NCBI GenBank assembly: GCA_020073465.1
Contig: JAIQFC010000035.1
Location: 1 to 64,000, forward strand
Origin: Terriglobia bacterium
GTDB lineage: Bacteria; Acidobacteriota; Terriglobia; Terriglobales; Acidobacteriaceae
Direction: 5' to 3'
Length of the DNA: 64,000 bases
Position 1 is the first letter of the stretch, and the number at the start of each line of letters is the position of its first letter. The position numbers and the translations under genes were made by a program. Positions 43,370 to 51,494 of this stretch are shown piece by piece. The notes beneath the pieces were generated by a model. It was not told where the DNA came from, did not search any database, and saw only the letters and a list, made by a program, of their open reading frames with translations.

Positions 43370-43404
43370 GCTGCCCTGGTTGTCATTGGCGAACTGCGAG
43401 TGCG

Positions 43405-43439
43405 AAAAATGGGAGACGGCCGACGTCGGCTCCCATTTT
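43405..43439. terminator. Bidirectional terminator after hsp20
   Basis: aaatgggag (arm) ... ctcccattt (arm), with an inner gccgacgtcggc palindrome and T/A runs on both sides (gaaaaatggg, cccatttta). A classical rho-independent terminator. Confidence 0.8.
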
Positions 43440-43470
43440 ATTCGCCATCCCAAGCGAGAGAGGAAAACCC

Positions 43471-43680
43471 ATGAAAAACACCAAGTTCCTTGTGAGAGTA
43501 AACCGCGGCGGTACTCGCGCCCCTGAGTACGTGCAGCGGATTGATCGGACTCCCATCCAGCTGACAACCCACCTTAAGCTGGCCCTGGCTATGGGGAAAT
43601 TCACGGCCGAAGACGCTGTCAGATCCATCCAAAATTCCCGGTGCAGTCCGGAATTGGTACCGGTACAAGTTAATGCCTGA
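43471..43680 (+). CDS. 69-aa hypothetical protein
   Basis: MKNTKFLVRVNRGGTRAPEYVQRIDRTPIQLTTHLKLALAMGKFTAEDAVRSIQ. GAGAGGAAAACCC precedes the ATG. A small basic protein without a recognised family; it lies between hsp20 and the glycosyltransferase operon. Confidence 0.5.
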   Translation: MKNTKFLVRVNRGGTRAPEYVQRIDRTPIQLTTHLKLALAMGKFTAEDAVRSIQNSRCSPELVPVQVNA

Positions 43681-43776
43681 TGTCCCGGCTGCCAAGCCAA
43701 GGGTTAACCCCGGCCAGAAGTTGTGAACTTGTACCTCGCTGTTGTCCCCGTCCTTCGCAGTGCCATTCGGGCGTAT

Positions 43777-43794
43777 CTGGTCAATTTTGACCAG
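43777..43794. promoter_or_regulatory. Palindrome CTGGTCAATTTTGACCAG
   Basis: 8-bp arms ctggtcaa and ttgaccag separated by 2 bp. It is the most complete copy of the motif seen at 41542, 41943 and 42339, about 180 bp ahead of the glycosyltransferase operon. Confidence 0.45.
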
Positions 43795-43972
43795 TTCACA
43801 AGGCGCCTTTCATTGAATACTGACGAGAGGCAGATTGTACCGGCGGGTAAAAACGCCAAACTAGAACCGACGGTGACTCGACCAGCCCTGCTGGTTTCAA
43901 ACCAGTGCCGGTGATTGCTGGGCCCGGTTGGACGATTGCCTCTTGTACCTGTTCGTACCAAATTAAGGACAA

Positions 43973-46375
43973 ATGTCGTTGCCAAACACAGTGTTTCCCA
44001 AGCGGGTCTTGGAAGTCATAGGCCCGCGCCCCCTGGTACGAGACAGGGCCACAGCGGCTCGCCCAAGATCGCAATCGAAGCCCTCGCTACCGAGTCGAAT
44101 CGCGGTGATCGGGAATTACCTTCCCCGACAGTGTGGCATTGCCACGTTCACCACGGACCTGTGTGCGGCGATATCCGCAGAATACGGAACAGCCCGATTG
44201 CTGGCGCTGCCCGTGAACGACACCGAACCAGGATATGACTATCCCGCACGGGTGAGATGGTCGCTCGCGCAGGACGACGTGACGTCGTATCAGGAAGCGG
44301 CTGAATTCCTGAACTTCAACAATATCGACATGGTGTGCCTGCAGCACGAATATGGAATCTTCGGAGGCCGGGCCGGAAGCCATGTTTTGCATCTGCTGCG
44401 CCGCTTGAAGATGCCGGTGGTGACCACGCTGCACACGGTTCTGCGGGAGCCAGATCCGGACCAGATGCTCGTCATGGAAGAGATTGCGGAGCTTTCGGAT
44501 CGCCTCATTGTCATGAGCCAGCTCTCGTCGCAGTTCTTGCAGGAAATTTTCAAGGTCCCGGGCAGCAAGATCGACATGGTTCCTCACGGAGTGCCGGACC
44601 TGCCCTTCCTGGATCCCAATTTCTACAAGGACCGCTTCGGCGTGGAAGGCAAGGCGGTACTGGTCACGTTCGGCCTGCTCTCACCGAACAAGGGAATCGA
44701 AAACGTCATTCAAGCGCTGCCGCAGATTTTGTCCAAACACAACAACGTTGCCTACATCGTCGCAGGCGCAACCCACCCTCACATCCTCCGTCGCGAGGGT
44801 GAACAGTATCGAACGCAGTTGCAGGCTTTGGCGAAGGAAGTAAGAGTAGAATCCCGGGTAATCTTTCATAACCGCTTCGTCAGCCCCGAAGAAATGGTGC
44901 AGTTCATTGGTGCCGCGGATATTTACATTACTCCATATCGCCATGAGGCGCAGGTGGTTTCCGGGACGCTCGCCTATGCATTAGGTGCGGGGAAGGCGAT
45001 CATCTCGACCCCATACTGGCACGCGATTGAGTTGTTGGACGGGCGCCGCGGCGCGCTAGTGCCCTTCCAGAATCCAGGCGCAATCGCACAAAAGACAATC
45101 GAACTCCTGGACACTCCGGCGATACGCCATGCCATGCGTAAACGCGCTTACTTGTTCGCGCGGGACATGGTGTGGAAGCGAGTAGCGCAAGGCTACATGG
45201 AGAGTTTCGCACGGGTCCGCAGCGACCGCATGGAAAGTCCAAGGGTTCAGTTCTCGGCCCGCGTCAGCGAAAAATCGCTGGATCAGTTGCCGGAGTTGAA
45301 GCTGAATCACTTGCACCGGCTGACTGATGACACTGGAATGCTGCAGCACTCGATCTTCACGATCCCGAACCGCGGAGAGGGATACACCACAGACGATAAT
45401 GCTCGCGCACTCATCTTCACAGTGCTGCTGGAGCGACTGTCCAAGGGACCGCTTGGGCAAGCCGACTCGATTCCAGTTGTGACTACCCGAGACTCGGCCT
45501 TCCGCTATTTGGCGTTTCTGGAGCATGCGTTTAATCCGGCGAAAGGCAGATTCAAGAACTTTCTCGGCTACGATCGCCGGTGGAACGAAGCCGACGGCTC
45601 CGAGGATTGCCACGGGCGCACATTGTGGGCTCTTGGAACGGTCTTAGGCCGGTCCGAAGATCAGGGACTGAGGGGCGCCGCCGGGCGTTTGTTCGAGTTT
45701 TCCCTCCCGGCGGCTTTGGAATTCAGCAGTCCTCGTGCCTGGGCCTATACCCTGCTCGGAGTTCAGGAATACCTCAATTCGTATCCTGGCGACCGCGACG
45801 CGCAGAAAGTGAGATCCGCACTCAGCCGGCGATTGTTGGAAATGTATGAGTCGATCCGAAGCCCGGATTGGAAGTGGTTTGAGGATGTTCTAGCCTACGG
45901 CAACGCGAGACTACCCGAAGCCGTGCTGCTGGTGGGTTCAGCTTGTTCGGACGAGCGCATGGTTTCCGCCGGCCTCGAAGCACTGGACTGGCTGTTGACA
46001 ACGCAGCGTTGCGAAACCAACGGCCACTTCGTGCCGATCGGGTCGCAAGGTTTTTATCGCCAGAATGGTGAAAAGGCCCGCTTCGATCAACAGCCAATTG
46101 AAGCCGCCGGCGCGGTTTCTGCGTGTCTGCAAGCGTACCGCATCACCGGGGACAGCCGCTGGCGCCGCGAAGCCAGGTCGGCCTTCAACTGGTTCCTCGG
46201 CGACAACGATCTGCAACTTCCTCTTTATGATTCCGTCACCGGCGGCTGCCGCGACGGGCTGCATCCCGACCGCGCCAATGAGAACCAGGGAGCGGAATCA
46301 ACGCTATCGTTCCTGATGGCACTCCTGGAAATGCGCTCGCTGCAAGAGTCTGAACCAATGGAAATCCCGTCGTGA
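43973..46375 (+). CDS. Two-domain GT4 glycosyltransferase with helical C-terminal domain
   Basis: 800 residues. Residues about 40-420 are a GT-B family 4 glycosyltransferase: IAVIGNYLPRQCGIATFTTDL, VPHGVPDLPF, VTFGLLSPNKGIENVIQALP and SPEEMVQFIGAADIYITPYRHEAQVVSGTLAYALGAGKAIISTPYW, with the Glu-containing nucleotide-sugar site. Residues about 440-800 are (alpha/alpha)-barrel-like (GRFKNFLGYDRRWNEADGSEDCHGRTLWALG). Overlaps the GH130-type gene by GTGA. Likely synthesis or modification of a mannose- or glucose-containing glycan; acceptor unknown. Confidence 0.85.
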   Translation: MSLPNTVFPKRVLEVIGPRPLVRDRATAARPRSQSKPSLPSRIAVIGNYLPRQCGIATFTTDLCAAISAEYGTARLLALPVNDTEPGYDYPARVRWSLAQDDVTSYQEAAEFLNFNNIDMVCLQHEYGIFGGRAGSHVLHLLRRLKMPVVTTLHTVLREPDPDQMLVMEEIAELSDRLIVMSQLSSQFLQEIFKVPGSKIDMVPHGVPDLPFLDPNFYKDRFGVEGKAVLVTFGLLSPNKGIENVIQALPQILSKHNNVAYIVAGATHPHILRREGEQYRTQLQALAKEVRVESRVIFHNRFVSPEEMVQFIGAADIYITPYRHEAQVVSGTLAYALGAGKAIISTPYWHAIELLDGRRGALVPFQNPGAIAQKTIELLDTPAIRHAMRKRAYLFARDMVWKRVAQGYMESFARVRSDRMESPRVQFSARVSEKSLDQLPELKLNHLHRLTDDTGMLQHSIFTIPNRGEGYTTDDNARALIFTVLLERLSKGPLGQADSIPVVTTRDSAFRYLAFLEHAFNPAKGRFKNFLGYDRRWNEADGSEDCHGRTLWALGTVLGRSEDQGLRGAAGRLFEFSLPAALEFSSPRAWAYTLLGVQEYLNSYPGDRDAQKVRSALSRRLLEMYESIRSPDWKWFEDVLAYGNARLPEAVLLVGSACSDERMVSAGLEALDWLLTTQRCETNGHFVPIGSQGFYRQNGEKARFDQQPIEAAGAVSACLQAYRITGDSRWRREARSAFNWFLGDNDLQLPLYDSVTGGCRDGLHPDRANENQGAESTLSFLMALLEMRSLQESEPMEIPS

Positions 46376-47379
46376 CCATCCCCGCACAAACCCCTATGAG
46401 CCTTCTGAGTACTCGTTACGAGCCACTCCTGCTTCGCCACGCTTCCAACCCGATCCTGACCGGCAAGGATTGGCCATACCCCATTAATAGCGTGTTCAAC
46501 GCGGGCGCAACGTTGCTGGCGGATGGGACCACCCTGCTGCTTTGCCGCGTGGAAGATCGGCGCGGTTTGTCGCATCTGTGCGCTGCGCGCTCTCGCAACG
46601 GCGTAGATGGGTGGCAAATTGACAGCGAACCGACGTTGATGCCCAGCCCGAAGGATTATCCGGAGGAAATCTGGGGCATTGAGGATCCTCGCATCACTTT
46701 CGTGCCCGAACTCCAGCAATACGTCGTCACGTACACGTCTTATTCGCGCGGTGGCCCCGGGGTGTCTTTGGCTTTGACCAAGGATTTCCGCAGCTTCGAG
46801 CGCTACGGCGTAATCATGCCGCCGGACGACAAGGATACTGCGCTTCTGCCCCGGAGAATCGATGGATACTGGGCGCTGATTCACCGGCCCATGACGACAC
46901 TCGGGTCGCATATGTGGATTTCCTACTCTCCTGACCTGCGCCACTGGGGCAGGCACAGGCTTATGTTGGAAGCGCGTCGCGGCGCCTGGTGGGACGCAAA
47001 CAAAATCGGATTGTCGCCGCCACCTATCGAGACTTCCCGGGGATGGCTCGTGCTCTATCACGGAGTACGGCACACGCCTTCGGGCTGTCTGTACCGGTTG
47101 GGTTTGGCTCTCTTCGACCTGGAGAAGCCGGAAAAGTGTTTACGACGGGGAGATTCGTGGATCTTTGGGCCAGAGGCGGAGTACGAACGCCACGGCGACG
47201 TGGACGATGTCGTGTTCCCGTGCGGCTACACCATGAACGCCGATGGGGATACGCTCAACATTTACTACGGAGCCGCGGACTGTGCGATTGCACTGGCTCG
47301 GGCGAGTGTGCGCTCTCTACTGGAGTGGCTGGATATCCACGGAAGTTGCGAACGCCGGCAGCGCGAGCAGGATTTATGA
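46372..47379 (+). CDS. GH130-type glycosidase/phosphorylase
   Basis: 335 residues, GTG start overlapping the GT4 stop codon. Five-bladed-propeller glycosidase family: NPILTGKDWPYPINSVFNAGATLL, LCRVEDRRGLSHLCAARS, GIEDPRITFVPELQQYVVTYTSYS, WWDANKIGLSPPPIETSRGWLVLYHGV and NIYYGAADCAIALA. GH130 enzymes are beta-mannoside phosphorylases or hydrolases. Cytoplasmic. Coupling to the GT4 gene suggests joint metabolism of a mannoside. Confidence 0.85.
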   Translation: MTIPAQTPMSLLSTRYEPLLLRHASNPILTGKDWPYPINSVFNAGATLLADGTTLLLCRVEDRRGLSHLCAARSRNGVDGWQIDSEPTLMPSPKDYPEEIWGIEDPRITFVPELQQYVVTYTSYSRGGPGVSLALTKDFRSFERYGVIMPPDDKDTALLPRRIDGYWALIHRPMTTLGSHMWISYSPDLRHWGRHRLMLEARRGAWWDANKIGLSPPPIETSRGWLVLYHGVRHTPSGCLYRLGLALFDLEKPEKCLRRGDSWIFGPEAEYERHGDVDDVVFPCGYTMNADGDTLNIYYGAADCAIALARASVRSLLEWLDIHGSCERRQREQDL

Positions 47380-47597
47380 GACTCCTGCCGTGGATTTTCC
47401 AGTATGCCTTCGGGTGCCATCACAGCCGACTGAGCCGCGTGTTCACGATCAAGAAACGGACCTACCAGGTCTGTTTTGAGTGTGGACAAGAGTTTGAGTA
47501 TTCGTGGGCGCTGATGCACTCCCTACGGTCAAACGTGGCTGACCATGCCGGTACGCCGCGGAAGAGCGCCCGGCACACCGAAGTTGCGGCAATTTGA
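47376..47597 (+). CDS. 73-aa zinc-ribbon-like protein
   Basis: ATG at 47376 overlaps the GH130 stop codon (ATGA). MRLLPWIFQYAFGCHHSRLS RVFTIKKRTYQVCFECGQEF is followed by EYSWALMHSLRS. C-HH...CFEC forms a likely zinc site. Similar MRxLPWxxQYxFxC...CxxCG proteins are, as I recall, frequent in acidobacterial genomes. The coupling makes it the third gene of the glycan operon. Confidence 0.6.
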   Translation: MRLLPWIFQYAFGCHHSRLSRVFTIKKRTYQVCFECGQEFEYSWALMHSLRSNVADHAGTPRKSARHTEVAAI

Positions 47598-47929
47598 TCC
47601 GATCACGGCGCAGCCCGGCAATCTGAATCTCTGGATGTGAGCTATCTTGCTCAGACCCGGAAGCCCATCCCTGTCATTCTTCATTCTCCTGAGTGTGCAG
47701 ACGGAGCGGCGAGGGCTGATTCGTAGCTCTCATTCTTAGGTTGCTGCGGGCGGGTTCAAGTCACGGCGAGGCGACCACATCCAGCCAATCGGCATTCTCC
47801 ATCCGTGTGTATGCCGCGAAGCCTTGCGGCAAAACACGATCGATCCTAAAAGCTCTCGAACATTGAAATCAGGGCAACACCTCCTGGTGGATGAGAGGAG
47901 TCAGCCCGCGAAACAAGGAAGGTTAAATC
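47598..47929. other. Intergenic stretch without a supportable gene
   Basis: The minus strand contains a short frame ending in GFAAYTRMENADWLDVVASP and a stop near 47770, but no start or family is recognisable. No repeats of the window's families were found. Confidence 0.4.
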
Positions 47930-48124
47930 ATGCCTTTAGTGCAACTACTGGAAGTCCTGATCGTGGTGGGTGTCCTCCTGTGGCTGGTGAATCGCTTCAT
48001 TCCAATGCAGGGCTCCATCAAATCAATCTTGAATGGTGTCGTGGTCCTTGCCGTGGTTCTGTGGATCATGAATGTTTTTGGACTCTTTCACTCCCTTTCC
48101 GGGATCCACGTCGGGAAAGGATGA
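47930..48124 (+). CDS. Thivi_2564-family small membrane protein
   Basis: 64 residues: MPLVQLLEVLIVVGVLLWLVNRFIPMQGSIKSILNGVVVLAVVLWIMNVFGLF. Two TM helices around a short loop. AAGGAAGG lies ahead of the ATG. The pattern LLxxLxxxGxxLWLVNxxIPMxxxIKxILN is that of Thivi_2564 membrane proteins, whose function is unknown. Confidence 0.8.
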   Translation: MPLVQLLEVLIVVGVLLWLVNRFIPMQGSIKSILNGVVVLAVVLWIMNVFGLFHSLSGIHVGKG

Positions 48125-48225
48125 GGAATGGCGAGGCTACACAGAACAACACCAGGTCACGGAACGCACAATCTAAATGCAGCAACACGGCAGACATCTG
48201 CCCAGCACCAACGGAGGTAGTACAG

Positions 48226-48457
48226 ATGAAGGTAATCAGAATCACCAGCACAGCCATTCTGTCTTTGCTTCTCGGAATCGCTGCTCCTGCGTACACGCGG
48301 TGGCTATTGGCTCAGTCTGGTTGACCCTCGGCCGGAATATTGGGGGAATGACTGGTACGACAATGACGACGTCTATGTCACCTACGTCGACAACGGCTAT
48401 TACCTGTTCAATCGCAGATATCCCAACGTCGGAATCGCGATCAGCATCTCGATGTAG
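48226..48457 (+). pseudogene. Small exported protein frameshifted after its signal peptide
   Basis: ATG 48226 with GGAGG: MKVIRITSTAILSLLLGIAA PAYTRWLLAQSG then TGA (48322-48324). In another frame the mature part reads RPEYWGNDWYDNDDVYVTYV DNGYYLFNRRYPNVGIAISI and SM, stopping at 48457. The DDVYVxYxDxGYYLxNRRYPxxxIAI pattern is a known small exported protein type. The break lies near 48285-48330. Confidence 0.6.
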
Positions 48458-48522
48458 CGGTGTGCCCGGTGCAGCCTCGGAAGAGGCTGCGCCCCTCATG
48501 AATACCCAACAAGGAGCAAAAC

Positions 48523-48672
48523 ATGCTTGGAGCTGTATTAATCGTGATCCTGGTTTTGGCACTTCTTGGTGCCCTCCCACGGTGGTCCACTCGCGGCTGT
48601 CGCACCGGACGAGACCGCAGCGTTGGCGCGAGGTTCAAATGCGCCCGAGAACCAGGTGCCAGCGGATTTTGA
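48523..48672 (+). CDS. DUF3309-like small membrane protein, altered C-terminus
   Basis: 49 residues; AAGGAG precedes the ATG. MLGAVLIVILVLALLGALPRWS is the N-terminus of DUF3309 proteins, which normally continue HSRSWGYYPSGG plus a second TM helix. Here the sequence after PRWS is TRGCRTGRDRSVGARFK, unrelated and charged. I read it as truncated by rearrangement; it may no longer function. Confidence 0.5.
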   Translation: MLGAVLIVILVLALLGALPRWSTRGCRTGRDRSVGARFKCAREPGASGF

Positions 48673-49009
48673 GTTCCCTAGCGGGTTCCGAACCGGTAGG
48701 AAGATTTTCGAACTCTACTATATTTCTCAAGGGTTTGCCGGACGTGCCGGTTGCTCCGACTTGCCCAAGATGCCCCATCCTGAACACGGAACTACTACAG
48801 ATTGATTGCAGCCCAGTCGGGACGGTCGCCGCAAGGAGATAACCCACGCATGGAGGATTAGTCTTGAACCCTCTTTAGCGTGTGTGCTACGGTTTCGCTC
48901 CATAGCCGCTGGCCAATGCAGTGAGTGGGGATCTGTCGGGAAGTCCAGCCCGCTCGACTGCTGCTCGGTGCACGGAGGTGAGACGACCTCAAAGACCGTG
49001 GGGGCCCGA

Positions 49010-50029
49010 ATGTCGCAACTGTTCACAACCGATCTGCTGCCTGCTTCAGACCGCATTGACGCGTGGCAATGGAATGCACAACAGATCTGCGGGGATTGCC
49101 GCATTCAACTCCCGAAGTCCTCGTTTCACGGTGCCATTGAAGTTCGGCATGTCGGCGGCCTGCCGCTGACGCGATTTTCTTCCAGTCCCCTCTCGTTCTG
49201 GAAGTGGCCCGCCGAATCAGCAAGCCCCGATAACCGATTCTGCATCGTGATCACACAGCTCGCCGGCATCCGGCGCTACGTGCAAAATGGAAGCAGTGTG
49301 TTGCTGAACCCCGGAGATACCACGCTGATCGATTCGGGACGTCCGTGGTCTTCCAGTTGTGGGGAAGAATGTGCGCGTCTCTACCTGCGCGTGCCACGGT
49401 GGATGATGGAGAACCGATTGCGACTACGCGAGATTCCGATCGCCCAACGAATCTGCGGGTCCAGAGGCATGGGGGCGATGCTCTCCCGAATGTCGCAAAC
49501 GCTGTACGAAGAGGCGGAGTTGCTGAACGAGGGAAACGGCGCCGCTGCTCTGGACGCTTATTTCCAGATTCTGTCGGCTTGCATCGGTCGCGTGGAATCC
49601 TGCGAGCAAGGCGGCCCGGGACTCTGGCCGCGAATTCAGAGATTCATCGATGACCACCTCTCCGACCCTGCCCTGAGACCTGCGGAGATTGCAGCGGCCG
49701 CCGACATTTCAGTTCGTCATCTGCACCGCTTGTTCGCAAACTCCGGCAGCACGCTGGGAGATTGCATTCGCGCAAGACGCCTGGAGCAGTGCAGAAATGA
49801 TCTGGCGAACCCTCGCCTGCGTGACAAGACGATCACCGACATCGCTTTTTGTTGGGGCTTCAGCGATTCCGCTCACTTCAGCCGGTCCTTTCGCAGGCAG
49901 TTTGGTGTGTGCCCTCGCACCTTCCGCGCGCAAACCGGCCTGAAAACGTGGAATTACGAAAAGGACGAGAGAGTACGCGATTTCTTGACCTCGGAGATCG
50001 CAGACCTGAGATATGCCAAGCCCAACTAG
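49010..50029 (+). CDS. AraC-family regulator
   Basis: 339 residues from the ATG at 49010 (MSQLFTTDLLPASDRIDAWQ). N-terminal AraC_binding_2-like sensor domain (RRYVQNGSSVLLNPGDTTLIDSGRP), C-terminal AraC HTH (IAAAADISVRHLHRLFANSGSTLGDCIRARRLEQ ... TDIAFCWGFSDSAHFSRSFRRQFGVCPRTFR). It is convergent with the permease/oxidase operon (26 nt between stops) and is the likely local activator, a common arrangement for amine catabolism. Confidence 0.88.
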   Translation: MSQLFTTDLLPASDRIDAWQWNAQQICGDCRIQLPKSSFHGAIEVRHVGGLPLTRFSSSPLSFWKWPAESASPDNRFCIVITQLAGIRRYVQNGSSVLLNPGDTTLIDSGRPWSSSCGEECARLYLRVPRWMMENRLRLREIPIAQRICGSRGMGAMLSRMSQTLYEEAELLNEGNGAAALDAYFQILSACIGRVESCEQGGPGLWPRIQRFIDDHLSDPALRPAEIAAAADISVRHLHRLFANSGSTLGDCIRARRLEQCRNDLANPRLRDKTITDIAFCWGFSDSAHFSRSFRRQFGVCPRTFRAQTGLKTWNYEKDERVRDFLTSEIADLRYAKPN

Positions 50030-50054
50030 CCGGAGCGGGCGACGCGCCGAGGGC

Positions 50055-51440
50055 TCAGTGCCTTCCTAGAAATTCTGCCAGAGCCGCATCCTTCGGCTTA
50101 GGTCTTCCCTGTTTCCCGGCCTCGTCAATGCGCAGGAAGGCGTTCTGCATGTACCGCACGGCCAGCCATCGCAAGGGTTCGCGCTCCCAATTGGGCGACC
50201 GTCTTTGAGCGACGGCGAGCTGACTCAGAGCGGTACGCTTGCCTGAAATCAACTCAGCCAGGACCCGGCCCGTCAGGTTGGTGGTGGAAACGCCCTGCCC
50301 CGTATAGCCCCGCGCCGTGGCGATCTTCATCGCCGGATCGAACTCTGTCATCGGCATCCAGTCGCGGGGCATACCTACCGGACCTCCCCAGGCGTGGGTG
50401 AATTTGACGCCCTCCAGCATGGGGAACCACTCGAGCACCAGTTGCTGAATACGTGCATGGGTTGCTGCGTGGCGGTCCTGCCCGTCAGAGATCTTTGAGC
50501 CGAGGCGGTACGGCGCTCCTCGGCTGCCAAAAAGGATTCGTCCATCGGCAGTCCGGGTCAGGTAGTCGACGGTGTAGTTGCAGGACGCCAGGCTTTCCCG
50601 GTTCTGCCATCCGATCTGTGCCCACTGCGCCGCTGTCAGCGGCTCTGTCAACGTGATAAGTGAATAAACGGGCAAAACTGCGCGATGAAGTTTCGCCAGG
50701 CGCGTCAGGTATGACTCGCCAGCAAGAACAACGGCCTGCCTGGCGCGAACTTCCCCGGAAGGAGTCAGCAGCCGCGGCGAAGGTCCCCCTTCAAAATCAG
50801 TGACTTCGGTGCGCTCGTAAATCACGCCCCCGTGCTTTTCGATTGCGCGAGCCAGACCGCGAACCAGGCGAGCAGGATGGAGGCTGGCGTTCTCCGAGGC
50901 ATATAGGGCTCCGCAGATGTTCGTGACGCGCACGCGCTCCTGAGCCTCGCCTGCGCTGCACAACCGATACTGCTGGCCGAGTCCCAGCCTCAAGTACGCA
51001 TCGACGGCAGAGCGAAGCATGGGCAGATGGTGCTCTCCCCGGGCCAGGGTGAGAATCCCGCCCTTGTGGAAGTGCGCGTCAATGCTCTCTTCTTGACATA
51101 CCCGGGCCACTTCATCGACCGAGTCATTCATGGCCAGCATCAAGGCTCGGGCGGCGTCGCGGCCATAGCGGCGCTCAAGCATTGCCGGCGTCACGGGAAA
51201 CTTGGAGGAACACCATCCGCCATTGCGGCCGGAAGCGCCGAATCCGGCGATCTCTTTTTCAACGACAGCGACTCTGAGAGCTGGATTGGTCTTGAGTAAA
51301 TAGTAGGCTGTCCAAAGCCCGGTATATCCTGCACCCAGGATGACCACATCGACATCGATGGAGTGCGCCAGAGCGGGTCGGGGCGTGAGATCGTCACCAG
51401 AGGTCTCGAGCCAGAAGCTGTACTTGGAGTAGTCAGTCAT
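50055..51440 (-). CDS. FAD-dependent amine oxidase, PuuB-like
   Basis: 461 residues. N-terminal FAD-binding Rossmann motif VVILGAGYTGLWTAYYLLKTNP and the GFGASGRNGGWCSSKFP loop typical of DAO/gamma-glutamylputrescine oxidases; C-terminal YTGQGVSTTNLTGRVLAELI closes the FAD site. Oxidises an amine or N-substituted amino acid with release of H2O2. It lies 54 nt after the APC permease gene on the same strand. Substrate could be gamma-glutamyl-polyamine or another amine. Confidence 0.88.
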   Translation of the reverse strand: MTDYSKYSFWLETSGDDLTPRPALAHSIDVDVVILGAGYTGLWTAYYLLKTNPALRVAVVEKEIAGFGASGRNGGWCSSKFPVTPAMLERRYGRDAARALMLAMNDSVDEVARVCQEESIDAHFHKGGILTLARGEHHLPMLRSAVDAYLRLGLGQQYRLCSAGEAQERVRVTNICGALYASENASLHPARLVRGLARAIEKHGGVIYERTEVTDFEGGPSPRLLTPSGEVRARQAVVLAGESYLTRLAKLHRAVLPVYSLITLTEPLTAAQWAQIGWQNRESLASCNYTVDYLTRTADGRILFGSRGAPYRLGSKISDGQDRHAATHARIQQLVLEWFPMLEGVKFTHAWGGPVGMPRDWMPMTEFDPAMKIATARGYTGQGVSTTNLTGRVLAELISGKRTALSQLAVAQRRSPNWEREPLRWLAVRYMQNAFLRIDEAGKQGRPKPKDAALAEFLGRH

Positions 51441-51494
51441 GTCCCGAGTATCCGCTTGTCGTGTCTCTGAAGTTGCTGTTCAGGCGCGAGTCCC

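Noticed and set aside
48322-48324. TGA after the signal peptide of the 48226 gene as a possible Sec codon
   Set aside because: The mature sequence is in a different frame, so read-through does not restore the protein.
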